This document shows, piece by piece, positions 17,152 to 25,264 of a stretch of 64,000 nt of DNA. A program made the translations under genes and the position numbers. Source of the DNA: DATFKA01 sp035268885 (GTDB taxonomy: Bacteria; Bacteroidota; Bacteroidia; Chitinophagales; Saprospiraceae); assembly GCA_035268885.1 (NCBI GenBank), contig DATFKA010000120.1:62001-126000 (forward strand), given 5' to 3'. The notes beneath the pieces were generated by a model that ran no database searches, was not told where the DNA came from, and worked only from the letters and a program-made list of their open reading frames with translations. How positions within the stretch are numbered: position 1 is the stretch's first letter; each line of letters opens with the position of its first letter.

Positions 17152-17634
17152 TCCACAACAACTGGGATCTGCTTAGCCGGGAAAAGACTTAATTAAACAT
17201 TTAGGTGTTAAATTTGTGCTTTCAAGAAGTGAGAAGCTAATAACTTAGGAATATAAGGCCCAAAGTATTCTTCGTTTTTTTACGCTAAAACACGGGCTAA
17301 TATTGCCTCTTATTGTTATTTATCGAAAATAAATACCATTTATTGACGCATCCAGGGCTGTTTTAACCTCGTAAAAAGACCACTCTCTATACTGGGATAT
17401 AGCCGTCGTCATTATCCAAACCAATATTGCTATTTAGGTATCAACTTAACTGAGGACAAATGTGTAAACGGAATTGTTTACCTACTTTATCTATCTTTGA
17501 AAGGAGTTTTACCAAAGGGAATGTACATTAAAGGCGTAATATACAATCATTTTCAACAAACGAGTAATCTTTTTTAATACTAACAGCTATTTTTAAATTT
17601 TACCTGATATTTTTACACTTTTATAGGCTCTATC
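17152..17634. other. Long AT-rich divergent intergenic region
   Basis: No coding frame is credible here. It contains a TAnnTTTG match on the plus strand at 17209-17216 (TAAATTTG) with no gene close behind it, and a better placed promoter at 17474-17499 for the DUF4442 gene. A 17464-17481 dyad overlaps that promoter. The long span between 17216 and 17470 could hold a small RNA, but nothing in it is specific. Confidence 0.4.
17464..17499 (+). promoter_or_regulatory. Promoter with overlapping operator-like dyad for the DUF4442 gene
   Basis: TATCTTTG at 17492-17499 fits the Bacteroidota -7 element and TTG at 17474-17476 could be the -33. GTAAAC (17464-17469) and GTTTAC (17476-17481) are exact inverted copies separated by six bases, and the right arm covers the -33 position. 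A bound regulator would block the promoter. The start codon at 17635 lies about 135 bases downstream, leaving a long leader. Confidence 0.45.
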
Positions 17635-18108
17635 ATGAATCGACTTGAAAAAAGAATTCAGCAGATCAAAAACTACCCTACCTGGTTATTTAGCGCATTG
17701 ATTGGTCGGGCGGTACCCTTTACGGGAACAGCCAGTATTCAATATGAGAAGATGAGTCAGGAGGAGGTGATTGTCTCCCTACAGAATCGTCGAAAAGTGC
17801 GCAATCATATCGGCCAGATCCATGCGGCCGGAATGATACTCCTGGCAGAGACGGCTACAGGCATGGTCGTCGGTATGAATATACCTGACGATAAAATACC
17901 GCTAATTAAATCTATGAAAACGGATTTTGTTAAGCGATCTACCGGAGCCATGCGAGCGGTGGCCCATTTGTCGGCGAACCAGATAGAACGGATCAAAACC
18001 TTAGAGAAAGGAGAAGTACAGGTTCCCGTTATTGTCACCGATGAAACCGGAGTGGAACCTGTACTTGTTGAGGCTATTTGGGCCTGGATTCCTAAAAAGA
18101 AGAAATAA
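17635..18108 (+). CDS. DUF4442 hotdog-fold protein
   Basis: A 157-residue cytoplasmic protein matching the DUF4442 family, a hotdog-fold relative of PaaI-type thioesterases. The long central helix (IGQIHAAGMILLAETATGMV) and the flanking strands IVSLQNRRKVRNH and FVKRSTGAMRAVAHLS are characteristic. PaaI-type catalytic residues are not obvious apart from the Glu within the helix, so acyl-CoA hydrolysis is a guess. It ends two bases before the convergent thioredoxin gene. Confidence 0.8.
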   Translation: MNRLEKRIQQIKNYPTWLFSALIGRAVPFTGTASIQYEKMSQEEVIVSLQNRRKVRNHIGQIHAAGMILLAETATGMVVGMNIPDDKIPLIKSMKTDFVKRSTGAMRAVAHLSANQIERIKTLEKGEVQVPVIVTDETGVEPVLVEAIWAWIPKKKK

Positions 18109-18110
18109 GC

Positions 18111-19802
18111 CTAATCCAGACTCTTTTTAACTTTATAAAAATCCACATCGCGAATACTGTGTAACACATCTGGCACGACCCTACCCTCTTTATTCAAAAA
18201 CACATGGCTGGGAAAACCGCGCAGATCAAAGTAATTCATAATCTCTTTCGATAACTGATCCGTCAGGAAAATGTGCTGGCCGCCCACCCCTAACTCAGCT
18301 ACTTTCTTTTTCCAGGTATCCTGATCCGAACTGGAGGCCGAACACAGATAGACCACTTCAACATCCATTTCCTTTAGCTTATCCCGGTTGGGAATAGTGC
18401 GTTCGTGCCGCATATCCAGGATACAGGGGCCACACCAGGTCGCCCATACGTCTAATACAATAGCCTTTCCCGGATGGGCAGCCCGGATGGCAGAAAGTAA
18501 CACCTCCAGACTATCCTGATCTGCCTGGAAAAGCATGGCACCATCAGACAGGTTCCCCAGAGATTGCCCCAGATCAAAGGCGGGTTGCTCCTCTATCTTA
18601 ATCTTTGACAGTTTCGCCTGCGTAGCTTCTCTGGCTTTGCGCGCCTTATCCCATTCCACTTCAGCCATACCTATCGCCCATTTCGCTTTAATCAATGGAC
18701 GAACCGTCTTTTGATAAATAGGCATTTGCCAGATATCCTCCGGTGTGGTACATAGTAAGACCATAGCCTTCTCTTCCGCTGATAATGAGAGGGCGGATAA
18801 CTCCTGCTTGTACTGGTCTAGCACGGCAGCAAAAATAGCATCACCGTACTGCTCTTGAAAATAAGTGGAGTACTTCTTAAAGGCCTCCTCATCGTATGTT
18901 TCTTCTTTTATTCGCTTTTCATATTCGTCCAAAAAAACAACCAGGTCTTCTTTTTCTTCAGCAACCAGCCCCTGGTTAGGCAGGACATCAGCCAGTATTG
19001 CTTTTTTCTCGGCCTGAGTATTAGAGCGCAGATATATCCCTAAATAACGGTAATAGCTCATACTCCCATTACTAATCACCTTAGGCCGATGGTTCTTAAT
19101 TTCCTGGAGTAAGTCGTCCGACATTTTCTTCCCGTAGTGAGGAGTACACAGAAAACCATAATGATCCGATAGCCGCTCATTCTCTAATATCCACGCGTAA
19201 GGAGAGGGGTTCTCTGCTATAAAAGCGGCTTCGATCTGAGCCGTTTGCGCATTCATTTTTCTTAGCCCCTCCACTTTTTTAGCAGCTGACATCTTACGGT
19301 CCATGAGAATGGGGCCTAGCTGGCGCCTGGGATTATCCGGATGGCTATTTCGGTAATCTACATACTTATTTAAGTAAGCCGTCATTTCACCCGACTTGCC
19401 ACTAAAACTAACTTCTTCTGCATCGAAGCTATCCCCGTCTTTGGCTGCTAAAGCCGGCAGGTCGATAGCAACCCGTATGAATTCGTCAATCATCAACTCC
19501 GCGAAGTAATAATCCCCGACGGTCATCCAAATCTGCTGGTAGATAAAACCATTCTCTAATTCGAAGGAGAAATTTCCCTGCGCATCTGGCCACACTTCGT
19601 AGTCGGTCTGCAACTCCGGGCCAGGATTCACTACGGCCAGTTTCACCATTAAATCGGGAAAACTATCCGGATGATAGCCCACTAATTGGCCTTCAATTTT
19701 AACAGAAGTTCCGGTGTAGTGTACGGGAGCAGACTGGGTTTTTCCGGTTTGAATCGTCAAAAAAAGTAGTAAAAAGGATAAGGATCGTGCTAATAAGTGC
19801 AC
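18111..19802 (-). CDS. Exported TlpA-like thioredoxin-domain protein
   Basis: A 563-residue exported protein with a signal peptide (LSFLLLFLTIQTGKTQS). Residues 30-130 form a beta-rich N-terminal domain, then a helical region to about 410. The last ~140 residues are a TlpA/ResA-type thioredoxin domain with the active site WATWCGPCILD. Such Bacteroidota proteins reduce periplasmic disulfides, for example in cytochrome c maturation or outer-membrane protein assembly. It converges with the DUF4442 gene (2-base gap) and lies upstream of, and in the same direction as, nothing else; the hydrolase at 19861 is separated by about 60 bases and may be cotranscribed with it. Confidence 0.88.
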   Translation of the reverse strand: MHLLARSLSFLLLFLTIQTGKTQSAPVHYTGTSVKIEGQLVGYHPDSFPDLMVKLAVVNPGPELQTDYEVWPDAQGNFSFELENGFIYQQIWMTVGDYYFAELMIDEFIRVAIDLPALAAKDGDSFDAEEVSFSGKSGEMTAYLNKYVDYRNSHPDNPRRQLGPILMDRKMSAAKKVEGLRKMNAQTAQIEAAFIAENPSPYAWILENERLSDHYGFLCTPHYGKKMSDDLLQEIKNHRPKVISNGSMSYYRYLGIYLRSNTQAEKKAILADVLPNQGLVAEEKEDLVVFLDEYEKRIKEETYDEEAFKKYSTYFQEQYGDAIFAAVLDQYKQELSALSLSAEEKAMVLLCTTPEDIWQMPIYQKTVRPLIKAKWAIGMAEVEWDKARKAREATQAKLSKIKIEEQPAFDLGQSLGNLSDGAMLFQADQDSLEVLLSAIRAAHPGKAIVLDVWATWCGPCILDMRHERTIPNRDKLKEMDVEVVYLCSASSSDQDTWKKKVAELGVGGQHIFLTDQLSKEIMNYFDLRGFPSHVFLNKEGRVVPDVLHSIRDVDFYKVKKSLD

Positions 19803-19860
19803 TTTAAGGAATTTTATTTACCTTATAAATGCAGATTCCAGCCTTTTTGGTGGGTACCCC

Positions 19861-20727
19861 TTACCAGTTTTTGATAATTTCCTGCAACACAGGATCTACT
19901 TTATCTTTTATTCGCCCGGGCAAAAAGTGACTATCGCCGTTCCAGGTAATCAATTCCAACTGTTCTTCCGAAAGTACGGTCTTTGTCCAACCTGTATTGT
20001 CCGCAAAGGGGGCAATCCAGTCATCTTCACAGTGCAGGTGATACACGGGCACATCAATCGCGCTCCAATCCGCTGCGATTTCCCTTAGGGCCTCGGCGTG
20101 GTGGAGTTTTTCTTCATTTGCCACATCAATAAAGCGGGGTAACAGCCAACGTGCCAATCGCGTATCTAAAACGGAGTTAAACCAGAATAATTTCTCACCT
20201 TCGGGAGCAATAACTGGCGCCAGCAACAACAATCCTTTTATCGATCTGGGATAGCGAGCCGTGTAGGCTGCCGCGACCGGACCACCATAAGAATACCCCA
20301 CCACGATCAACTCCGAAATTTGATATTGAGATAAGACCTGCTGCGCCGCTTTCGCCTGTTTCACAATGGAAGGCTGAGCCTTACCATAATTGGAGTACCC
20401 ATAGCCCGGACGGTCCATATTAATGAGTCGGTGGGTACGAGCCAGGCTGGTATCCGTCATGTAGGAGGCGAAATCCTGAAATCCTCCCGGTGCACCGTGG
20501 GAGAAAAAAATCAGTCGGTCAGAAGTTAGGTTGCCAGCTTCCACCCAGCGCAGCGTGCAATCGACAAAGGTGTCCCGATGGATTTTATAATCGATACCCG
20601 CTTTTTCGAATTGCTTCCGAATTTGTTTATCTGGTTGTCTAAACCAGATAGCAGAAAGATTAATCAGCACCAATAGTGCTATGGTAAGCCCCAAAGTGAT
20701 GATCCCTAACCATTTTAGTATTTTCAT
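19861..20727 (-). CDS. Membrane-anchored alpha/beta hydrolase
   Basis: A 288-residue hydrolase with one N-terminal membrane segment (LGIITLGLTIALLVLINL). The nucleophile elbow VGYSYGGP puts Ser at residue 146; the acid is in HCEDDWIAPF and the His in WNGDSHFLPG near the C-terminus. The oxyanion loop is FFSHGAPGGFQD. The catalytic domain probably faces the periplasm. Its substrate is unknown; lipid or ester hydrolysis is common in this family. It lies between the thioredoxin gene and gldB, all on the minus strand, so a three-gene transcript is possible. Confidence 0.82.
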   Translation of the reverse strand: MKILKWLGIITLGLTIALLVLINLSAIWFRQPDKQIRKQFEKAGIDYKIHRDTFVDCTLRWVEAGNLTSDRLIFFSHGAPGGFQDFASYMTDTSLARTHRLINMDRPGYGYSNYGKAQPSIVKQAKAAQQVLSQYQISELIVVGYSYGGPVAAAYTARYPRSIKGLLLLAPVIAPEGEKLFWFNSVLDTRLARWLLPRFIDVANEEKLHHAEALREIAADWSAIDVPVYHLHCEDDWIAPFADNTGWTKTVLSEEQLELITWNGDSHFLPGRIKDKVDPVLQEIIKNW

Positions 20728-20756
20728 ACCGCCGCATATTTCCCCCTACAACAAAA

Positions 20757-21806
20757 CTAGCGGCGGGGTGGTTTATAACGGGAGCGATCCAGTATTTGTT
20801 GGGCATTGGTCTCGGCCATCAAATCTACCATGTCCAGTTCTGGGTTGTTTTTCATGTAAGCCTTGATGACCTGCCAGCCCACCCAGTTGGCGGTGCGTCC
20901 GGGCGCCTCGGGATGCATCTGCGGGATATTGGGACTATACTCTACGAACTTGCGGATTTTCTTCCAGTCACTTTCGTAAAAAAGCTGTTCTTTTAACAGA
21001 TAAGCCCAGACTTCCAGTTCATTATCTTCCAGCCACTGTACATCCTCTTCTGGCATTTCCAGAATAATGGAATCTGCTGTGTAAGGAAGTAAATGATCCA
21101 TCAAATACAGCTCCTTGCCTTCCTGAATCATCATGTCAAGCAGTCTACCTTCCTTAGTAGTACCGACGATATCTTCGACCAGAGGTTTAAGGGTTTTCAT
21201 CGGCAGGTGCGCCCGATTAAAAGTGCGAATGAGGTAATTAGAAAAATTGGGATTGCCAGGATTGTATCTACCGTAGGGATAATTGGCTCCCAGGAAGAAA
21301 TCCAGACCTACCGCCAACTGGTCTTCGCCATAGATAAAAGCGCCAATGGCATACTCTGAAATATAAGTGGTCACTTGCGGTGTTGAACGCTCCGGAAAGT
21401 AATACTTATAAAACCGAAAGGCCTGCTCCAGGTCTTGCTGGTAGGCCGAAAGATCACCGTAGAGCACCTGTGTGGTGTCGTACAGGCTCCGGATCTGAGG
21501 GAAGGTAATAAAACCTTTAATGAATTCAACGAAGCCCTGGGGTGCCCGTTTGGCGGGAACAATCTGTTGGAAATACAGTTCACTAAATAAGGGGTATGCA
21601 GCTTGCAGCTCTGCCAGGTCTGCTTCCAGTGTATTGGTATCCAGGCTAAAGAGATCCTGCTCGAAGCGACGCAGCTCTACGTCCACTTCTATCCCCTCTA
21701 CCTCAGGGATATCTTTTCCAGCATCCGACTGGCAGGACACCAGTACTAGTGAAAAAATTGAAATATAAATTGCTATGGAGCTAAAAATACCTTGATTGAT
21801 ACTCAT
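20757..21806 (-). CDS. gldB: Gliding motility-associated lipoprotein GldB-like
   Basis: A 349-residue lipoprotein (signal ending VLVSC, Cys25). The body follows the GldB family throughout: VELRRFEQDLFSLDTN after the anchor, FPQIRSLYDTTQVLYGDL, an aspartate-containing VGLDFFLGANYPYGRY stretch, and the C-terminal HPEAPGRTANWVGWQVIKAY. In flavobacteria GldB is needed for gliding and for stability of the type IX secretion machinery. GldB homologues also occur in non-gliding Bacteroidota, so motility cannot be assumed. gldC is not adjacent. The gene is divergent from the PorT-like barrel gene. Confidence 0.88.
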   Translation of the reverse strand: MSINQGIFSSIAIYISIFSLVLVSCQSDAGKDIPEVEGIEVDVELRRFEQDLFSLDTNTLEADLAELQAAYPLFSELYFQQIVPAKRAPQGFVEFIKGFITFPQIRSLYDTTQVLYGDLSAYQQDLEQAFRFYKYYFPERSTPQVTTYISEYAIGAFIYGEDQLAVGLDFFLGANYPYGRYNPGNPNFSNYLIRTFNRAHLPMKTLKPLVEDIVGTTKEGRLLDMMIQEGKELYLMDHLLPYTADSIILEMPEEDVQWLEDNELEVWAYLLKEQLFYESDWKKIRKFVEYSPNIPQMHPEAPGRTANWVGWQVIKAYMKNNPELDMVDLMAETNAQQILDRSRYKPPRR

Positions 21807-21815
21807 AATTGAAGC

Positions 21816-21842
21816 TTGTCTTATTGAACTTAGGTATATTTG
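21816..21842 (+). promoter_or_regulatory. Bacteroidota-type promoter for the PorT-like gene and nadC
   Basis: TTG at 21816-21818 and TATATTTG at 21835-21842, 16 bases apart, match the -33/-7 pattern of Bacteroidota. The start codon at 21893 follows 50 bases later. This would transcribe the barrel gene and nadC together. Confidence 0.55.
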
Positions 21843-21892
21843 TAATGAATTTCTTAGCGTATACGCTCTATTGCCTCAAAAACTACTTGAAA

Positions 21893-22645
21893 ATGAAAAA
21901 AATTGTTTTTTGCCTATGCTTTTTGTGGATTGCTTTCTCCGCCCCACAAGCTATTGCCCAGGGTAATGTCCGGTTTGGAATACAAACCAGCCCTACCTTC
22001 ACCTGGATGAATACCTCAGATGCGGATGTCAACCGCAGTGGTACAAACCTGGGACTGCGCCTGGCCATGATGTCTGAATATTATTTTCGCGAAAGCTACG
22101 CGGTGACCAGTGGCATTGGTTTTCATTTTAATGCAGGAGGACAACTATTGTTTGAAGAGGCCGGTGCTTATTGGCCTAACTCTGATTTAAACCCTGGTAT
22201 CGACACCCTCGCCGCCGGAGCAAAATTACGCTACAACCTGCAATACGTCGAAATCCCGTTGGGGCTAAAAATGCGCACCCGAGAATTTGGTTACCTGAGC
22301 TACTGGTTAGAACCCAATCTGACCTTTGGTTTTCGCTCTCAGGCCAGGGGAGATATCGAAGGCCGACGCTTTGACGGAGGTACGGTTGGTGAAGATGGCG
22401 ACAAGATTAGCATCCGCGAAGAAATCGGCGGGCTCAACCTTTCCTGGGGTCTGGGCGGTGGTGTGGAATATACGCTATCCGGAACTACCTCGCTCCTGGC
22501 AGGAATAGATATGCGATTTGGTTTTTCGGACGTTACCAGAAATACCGGTACCTACTTTGACTCTTCGCGAAACGATGAACCACGCGGGGAAAACAGCCAG
22601 GCAAAAATCACTTCACTCGCACTTAAACTAGGTATTCTATTCTAA
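21893..22645 (+). CDS. PorT-family outer-membrane beta-barrel protein
   Basis: A 250-residue exported protein from the ATG at 21893, with signal peptide MKKIVFCLCFLWIAFSAPQA. An earlier in-frame ATG at 21809 would put 28 residues before the signal and lies upstream of the promoter. The body alternates aromatic-ended strands and ends in Phe (LALKLGILF), as barrels require. The YNLQYVEIPLGLKMRTREFG stretch is the hallmark of the PorT family, some of whose members take part in type IX secretion. Whether this one does is unclear. nadC follows after two bases. Confidence 0.8.
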   Translation: MKKIVFCLCFLWIAFSAPQAIAQGNVRFGIQTSPTFTWMNTSDADVNRSGTNLGLRLAMMSEYYFRESYAVTSGIGFHFNAGGQLLFEEAGAYWPNSDLNPGIDTLAAGAKLRYNLQYVEIPLGLKMRTREFGYLSYWLEPNLTFGFRSQARGDIEGRRFDGGTVGEDGDKISIREEIGGLNLSWGLGGGVEYTLSGTTSLLAGIDMRFGFSDVTRNTGTYFDSSRNDEPRGENSQAKITSLALKLGILF

Positions 22646-22647
22646 AT

Positions 22648-23502
22648 ATGGACCAAATACTTGATCAACAACTCGACGAATTTATCGAACGTGCGCTACG
22701 GGAAGATGTAGGCGAGGGAGACCATACCTCACTAGCCTGCATTCCATCTGAGGCACGGGACACGGCCTACTTACTTGTTAAAGAGGCCGGTGTACTGGCG
22801 GGTGTCGCTTTTGCTCAAAAGGTATTTCAGTTCGTTGATCCATCCGCAAAGATGGATATACTACTGGATGATGGCCACGATGTCAAACCTGGCGATATTG
22901 CTTTTGAGGTCAACTGTAATGCTCAGGCCTTACTAAAAGCAGAACGCCTGGTGCTGAATACCATGCAGCGTATGACGGGTATCGCAAGTATTAGTCGACA
23001 ATACGCAAAAGAAGTAAAAGATTATCCCACCACTATTCTGGACACTCGTAAAACTACGCCCCTTATTCGCTTTCTAGAGAAATGGGCCGTACGTATTGGT
23101 GGTTCCAGCAACTACCGGGATGGCTTGTACGATTGGATCATGATTAAAGATAACCACATCGATGCCTGTGGGAGTATTCCGCAGGCGATCCGGCGCGTGC
23201 AAGCCTACCTGGAAAACAATCAACTGGACCTGGGCATTACCGTCGAAGTACGAAGCCTGGAGGAAATGAATCAGGTACTCGAGGCTGGTGGTATCACTCG
23301 TATCATGCTCGACAACTTTGATACCCCTTCTATGGCCAAAGCCGTAAAGCTCATCGATGGTCGCTTCGAAGTCGAGGCTTCGGGAGGCATCACCCTCGAA
23401 CGCTTAAAGGAAATTGCGGAAGTTGGCGTAGATTTTATATCCGTTGGTGCACTTACGCATTCGGCGAAAAGTGTGGATTTGAGTTTGAAAATTAAGTGCT
23501 AA
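22648..23502 (+). CDS. nadC: Nicotinate-nucleotide pyrophosphorylase (carboxylating)
   Basis: Quinolinate phosphoribosyltransferase, 284 residues, makes nicotinate mononucleotide from quinolinate and PRPP in de novo NAD synthesis; cytoplasmic. Motifs seen: REDVGEGDHTS near the N-terminus, LNTMQRMTGIAS, LDTRKTTPLIR, the RIGGSSNYRDGLYDWIMIKD stretch, IMLDNFD, and the phosphate-binding VEASGGITLE followed by GVDFISVGALTHS. It begins two bases after the PorT-like gene and is followed by a strong terminator. Confidence 0.96.
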   Translation: MDQILDQQLDEFIERALREDVGEGDHTSLACIPSEARDTAYLLVKEAGVLAGVAFAQKVFQFVDPSAKMDILLDDGHDVKPGDIAFEVNCNAQALLKAERLVLNTMQRMTGIASISRQYAKEVKDYPTTILDTRKTTPLIRFLEKWAVRIGGSSNYRDGLYDWIMIKDNHIDACGSIPQAIRRVQAYLENNQLDLGITVEVRSLEEMNQVLEAGGITRIMLDNFDTPSMAKAVKLIDGRFEVEASGGITLERLKEIAEVGVDFISVGALTHSAKSVDLSLKIKC

Positions 23503-23509
23503 AACAACA

Positions 23510-23538
23510 AAAGGCCGGCTATGATGGCCGGCCTTTGT
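23510..23538 (+). terminator. Stem-loop terminator after nadC
   Basis: AAAGGCCGGC (23510-23519) and GCCGGCCTTT (23527-23536) form a ten-bp perfect stem with a short loop; the right arm ends in TTTGT. It begins eight bases after the nadC stop, and is symmetric enough to also stop leftward transcription. Confidence 0.75.
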
Positions 23539-23551
23539 CTAGGCGGAGTCT

Positions 23552-23644
23552 TTAAGCTAAGCCCGATGCGGCCAGTGCCGTTAGGGAAAAAATAATTAGC
23601 CAAAAACGTACGTCTTTGTAAAGTGTAATGTTCTGTTTCGCCAT
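23552..23644 (-). CDS. Possible 30-residue single-span membrane peptide
   Basis: A minus-strand frame from ATG at 23644 encodes 30 residues: a short polar N-terminus (MAKQNITLYKDVR) and then one hydrophobic helix (FWLIIFSLTALAASGLA). The arrangement, basic before the helix and a stop just after, is typical of small membrane proteins. It sits alone in a 386-base gap between nadC and the purine nucleoside phosphorylase, sheltered by the nadC terminator on its 3' side. No strong ribosome-binding site or promoter was identified. Confidence 0.4.
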   Translation of the reverse strand: MAKQNITLYKDVRFWLIIFSLTALAASGLA

Positions 23645-23888
23645 TCGCTACTCAAGTATTTAAAGGTCAGTAAATGCTATACGTCTGCCGGCCTTCCCCC
23701 CTACCGGGTAAAAAGCAGCACGGTGCCAATGCACCTCCCATTAACAATTTTGTAAGTAATTCTAGCGAAGAAAATAGCGTATGACCTTATTACACCAAAA
23801 AGGATGCCATAGCGAAAAATCTTAATATGTATTGCCTGAAACAAGCCAGGTATTTTATTTAACTTATCTCCTAAAATATACACCACAT

Positions 23889-24701
23889 ATGCTTTACGAT
23901 CAGATACAGGAAGCCATCACCTACCTCCGCAATCGGATCAATCTCCAGGTAAAATATGGTATCGTACTGGGCACCGGCCTCGGCGGGCTGGTCGAAGAAA
24001 TGGAAATTGAAGCCCGTATCCCCTACGGAGAGATTCCGCATTTTCCCGTTTCAACTGTGCAAAGCCACGATGGCCAACTCATCTTTGGCCATCTGGAGGG
24101 CGTACCCATCGTCGCTATGGCGGGGCGCTTCCACTATTACGAAGGGTATAGTATGCAAGAAGTTACCTTTCCCATCCGGGTGCTGAAATTCCTGGAGATC
24201 GAGCGCTTGTTCATCAGTAATGCGGCGGGTAGCGTCAGCCAGCATATCGAGGCCGGAGATTTGGTCTTTATCAAAGATCATATTAATCTGCACGCCGAAA
24301 ATCCACTACGAGGCTCAAATGATGAACGGCTGGGACCACGCTTTCCGGATATGCTGCAAGCCTATGATCGCGCACTAAATGCCGAAGCAAAGCTCATTGC
24401 CGAAAAAGCGGGTATCCGCGCCCACGAAGGCGTCTATCTGGGCTTACAGGGTCCCAACCTGGAAACCCCTGCCGAGTATAACTTTGCCCATATCATTGGT
24501 GCGGACGTGGTAGGCATGTCTACCATTCCGGAAGTTCTGGTAGCCCGACATATGTCTTTACCCATTTTTGTCGCATCGGTAGCGACCAATAAATGCTACC
24601 CCATTAGTGAGATCAAAGTCACTACGGTAGAGGATGTCATCGCGGTCGCCAATGCCGCCGAACCCAAATTAACCCAAATTGTGAAAGCCTTAATTCAATA
24701 A
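23889..24701 (+). CDS. Purine-nucleoside phosphorylase
   Basis: A 270-residue trimeric-type (PNP/MTAP) phosphorylase that splits purine nucleosides with phosphate for salvage; cytoplasmic. Seen are the phosphate-binding GTGLGGLVEE, HFPVSTVQSHDG, MAGRFHYYEGY, the purine-site LGLQGPNLETPAEY, and the GADVVGMSTIPEVLVARHM signature with VASVATNKC. The ATG at 23889 gives the family's normal length; an upstream in-frame start at 23832 is weaker. It stands alone. Family members include inosine/guanosine-specific PunA; the fine substrate choice is not read here. Confidence 0.93.
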   Translation: MLYDQIQEAITYLRNRINLQVKYGIVLGTGLGGLVEEMEIEARIPYGEIPHFPVSTVQSHDGQLIFGHLEGVPIVAMAGRFHYYEGYSMQEVTFPIRVLKFLEIERLFISNAAGSVSQHIEAGDLVFIKDHINLHAENPLRGSNDERLGPRFPDMLQAYDRALNAEAKLIAEKAGIRAHEGVYLGLQGPNLETPAEYNFAHIIGADVVGMSTIPEVLVARHMSLPIFVASVATNKCYPISEIKVTTVEDVIAVANAAEPKLTQIVKALIQ

Positions 24702-24739
24702 GATATAGACAATCCGGATAATAATTCAGCAATTGTACA

Positions 24740-25108
24740 CTAGAAAGGAAGATCGTCCGCATCCGTATCCTGAATGGGTTCGTCTCCTGCGCTGGGAAAG
24801 CCCTCGTCCATGGCGGGTGGTGCATCCGGTGCGGGTGCTGCTTGTGGACGTTCTAAGCGCCAGGCGTTGAGGTTCGTAAAATACTTACCATTCCATTCGC
24901 GACCCCGCAGATCAAAGTGGACTTTTACCTGCTCGCCCTCATTATAATCGTCGACCAGGGCACAGCGGTCCTGCACCAGTTGGAACTTCACCATTTGCGG
25001 GTAATTACCATCGCTGACTTCGATTACGAATTCACGAGCCTGGAAGGTTTGCGTTTTACTCTCGGTATCAAATTTCTTAATCAGTTTACCTTCTACTTCG
25101 AAAGACAT
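24740..25108 (-). CDS. DUF3127 OB-fold protein with SSB-like acidic tail
   Basis: A 122-residue protein from the ATG at 25108 (MSFEVEGKLIKK); another ATG two codons earlier is possible. Residues 1-85 match DUF3127, a Bacteroidota-specific OB-fold domain (TQTFQAREFVIEV, VHFDLRGREWNGKYF). A proline/alanine linker follows and the chain ends DTDADDLPF. That ending copies the acidic, Pro-Phe-terminated tip of single-strand DNA-binding proteins, which recruits DNA-repair partners. DNA or nucleic-acid binding is therefore likely, but unproven for this family. Confidence 0.88.
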   Translation of the reverse strand: MSFEVEGKLIKKFDTESKTQTFQAREFVIEVSDGNYPQMVKFQLVQDRCALVDDYNEGEQVKVHFDLRGREWNGKYFTNLNAWRLERPQAAPAPDAPPAMDEGFPSAGDEPIQDTDADDLPF

Positions 25109-25131
25109 ATTCAATTAGGTTGATTGGTGAA

Positions 25132-25159
25132 CGTTAATTAACGGTGCTCTGCAAATGTA
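25132..25159 (-). promoter_or_regulatory. Promoter and palindrome ahead of the DUF3127 gene
   Basis: Read on the minus strand, TACATTTG (25159-25152) fits TAnnTTTG and lies 44 bases before the start at 25108. Between them, CGTTAATTAACG at 25132-25143 is a perfect 12-bp palindrome positioned just after the expected transcription start, a good place for a repressor. Confidence 0.5.
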
Positions 25160-25201
25160 GAAAAAATATTGATGGCCCGCCCAGCCCATTTGGAGAAAAT
25201 G

Positions 25202-25239
25202 TACATCGCCTTACAGAATTGCATCTGCAAAGCGATGTA
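25202..25239 (-). terminator. Stem-loop downstream of the Spy-like gene
   Basis: TACATCGC (25202-25209) and GCGATGTA (25232-25239) are exact inverted copies with a 22-base loop, starting about 25 bases after the stop of the gene at 25265. No T-run follows, so terminator function is tentative. Confidence 0.35.
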
Positions 25240-25264
25240 TAACTCATACCTCAGGCCTGATCTG

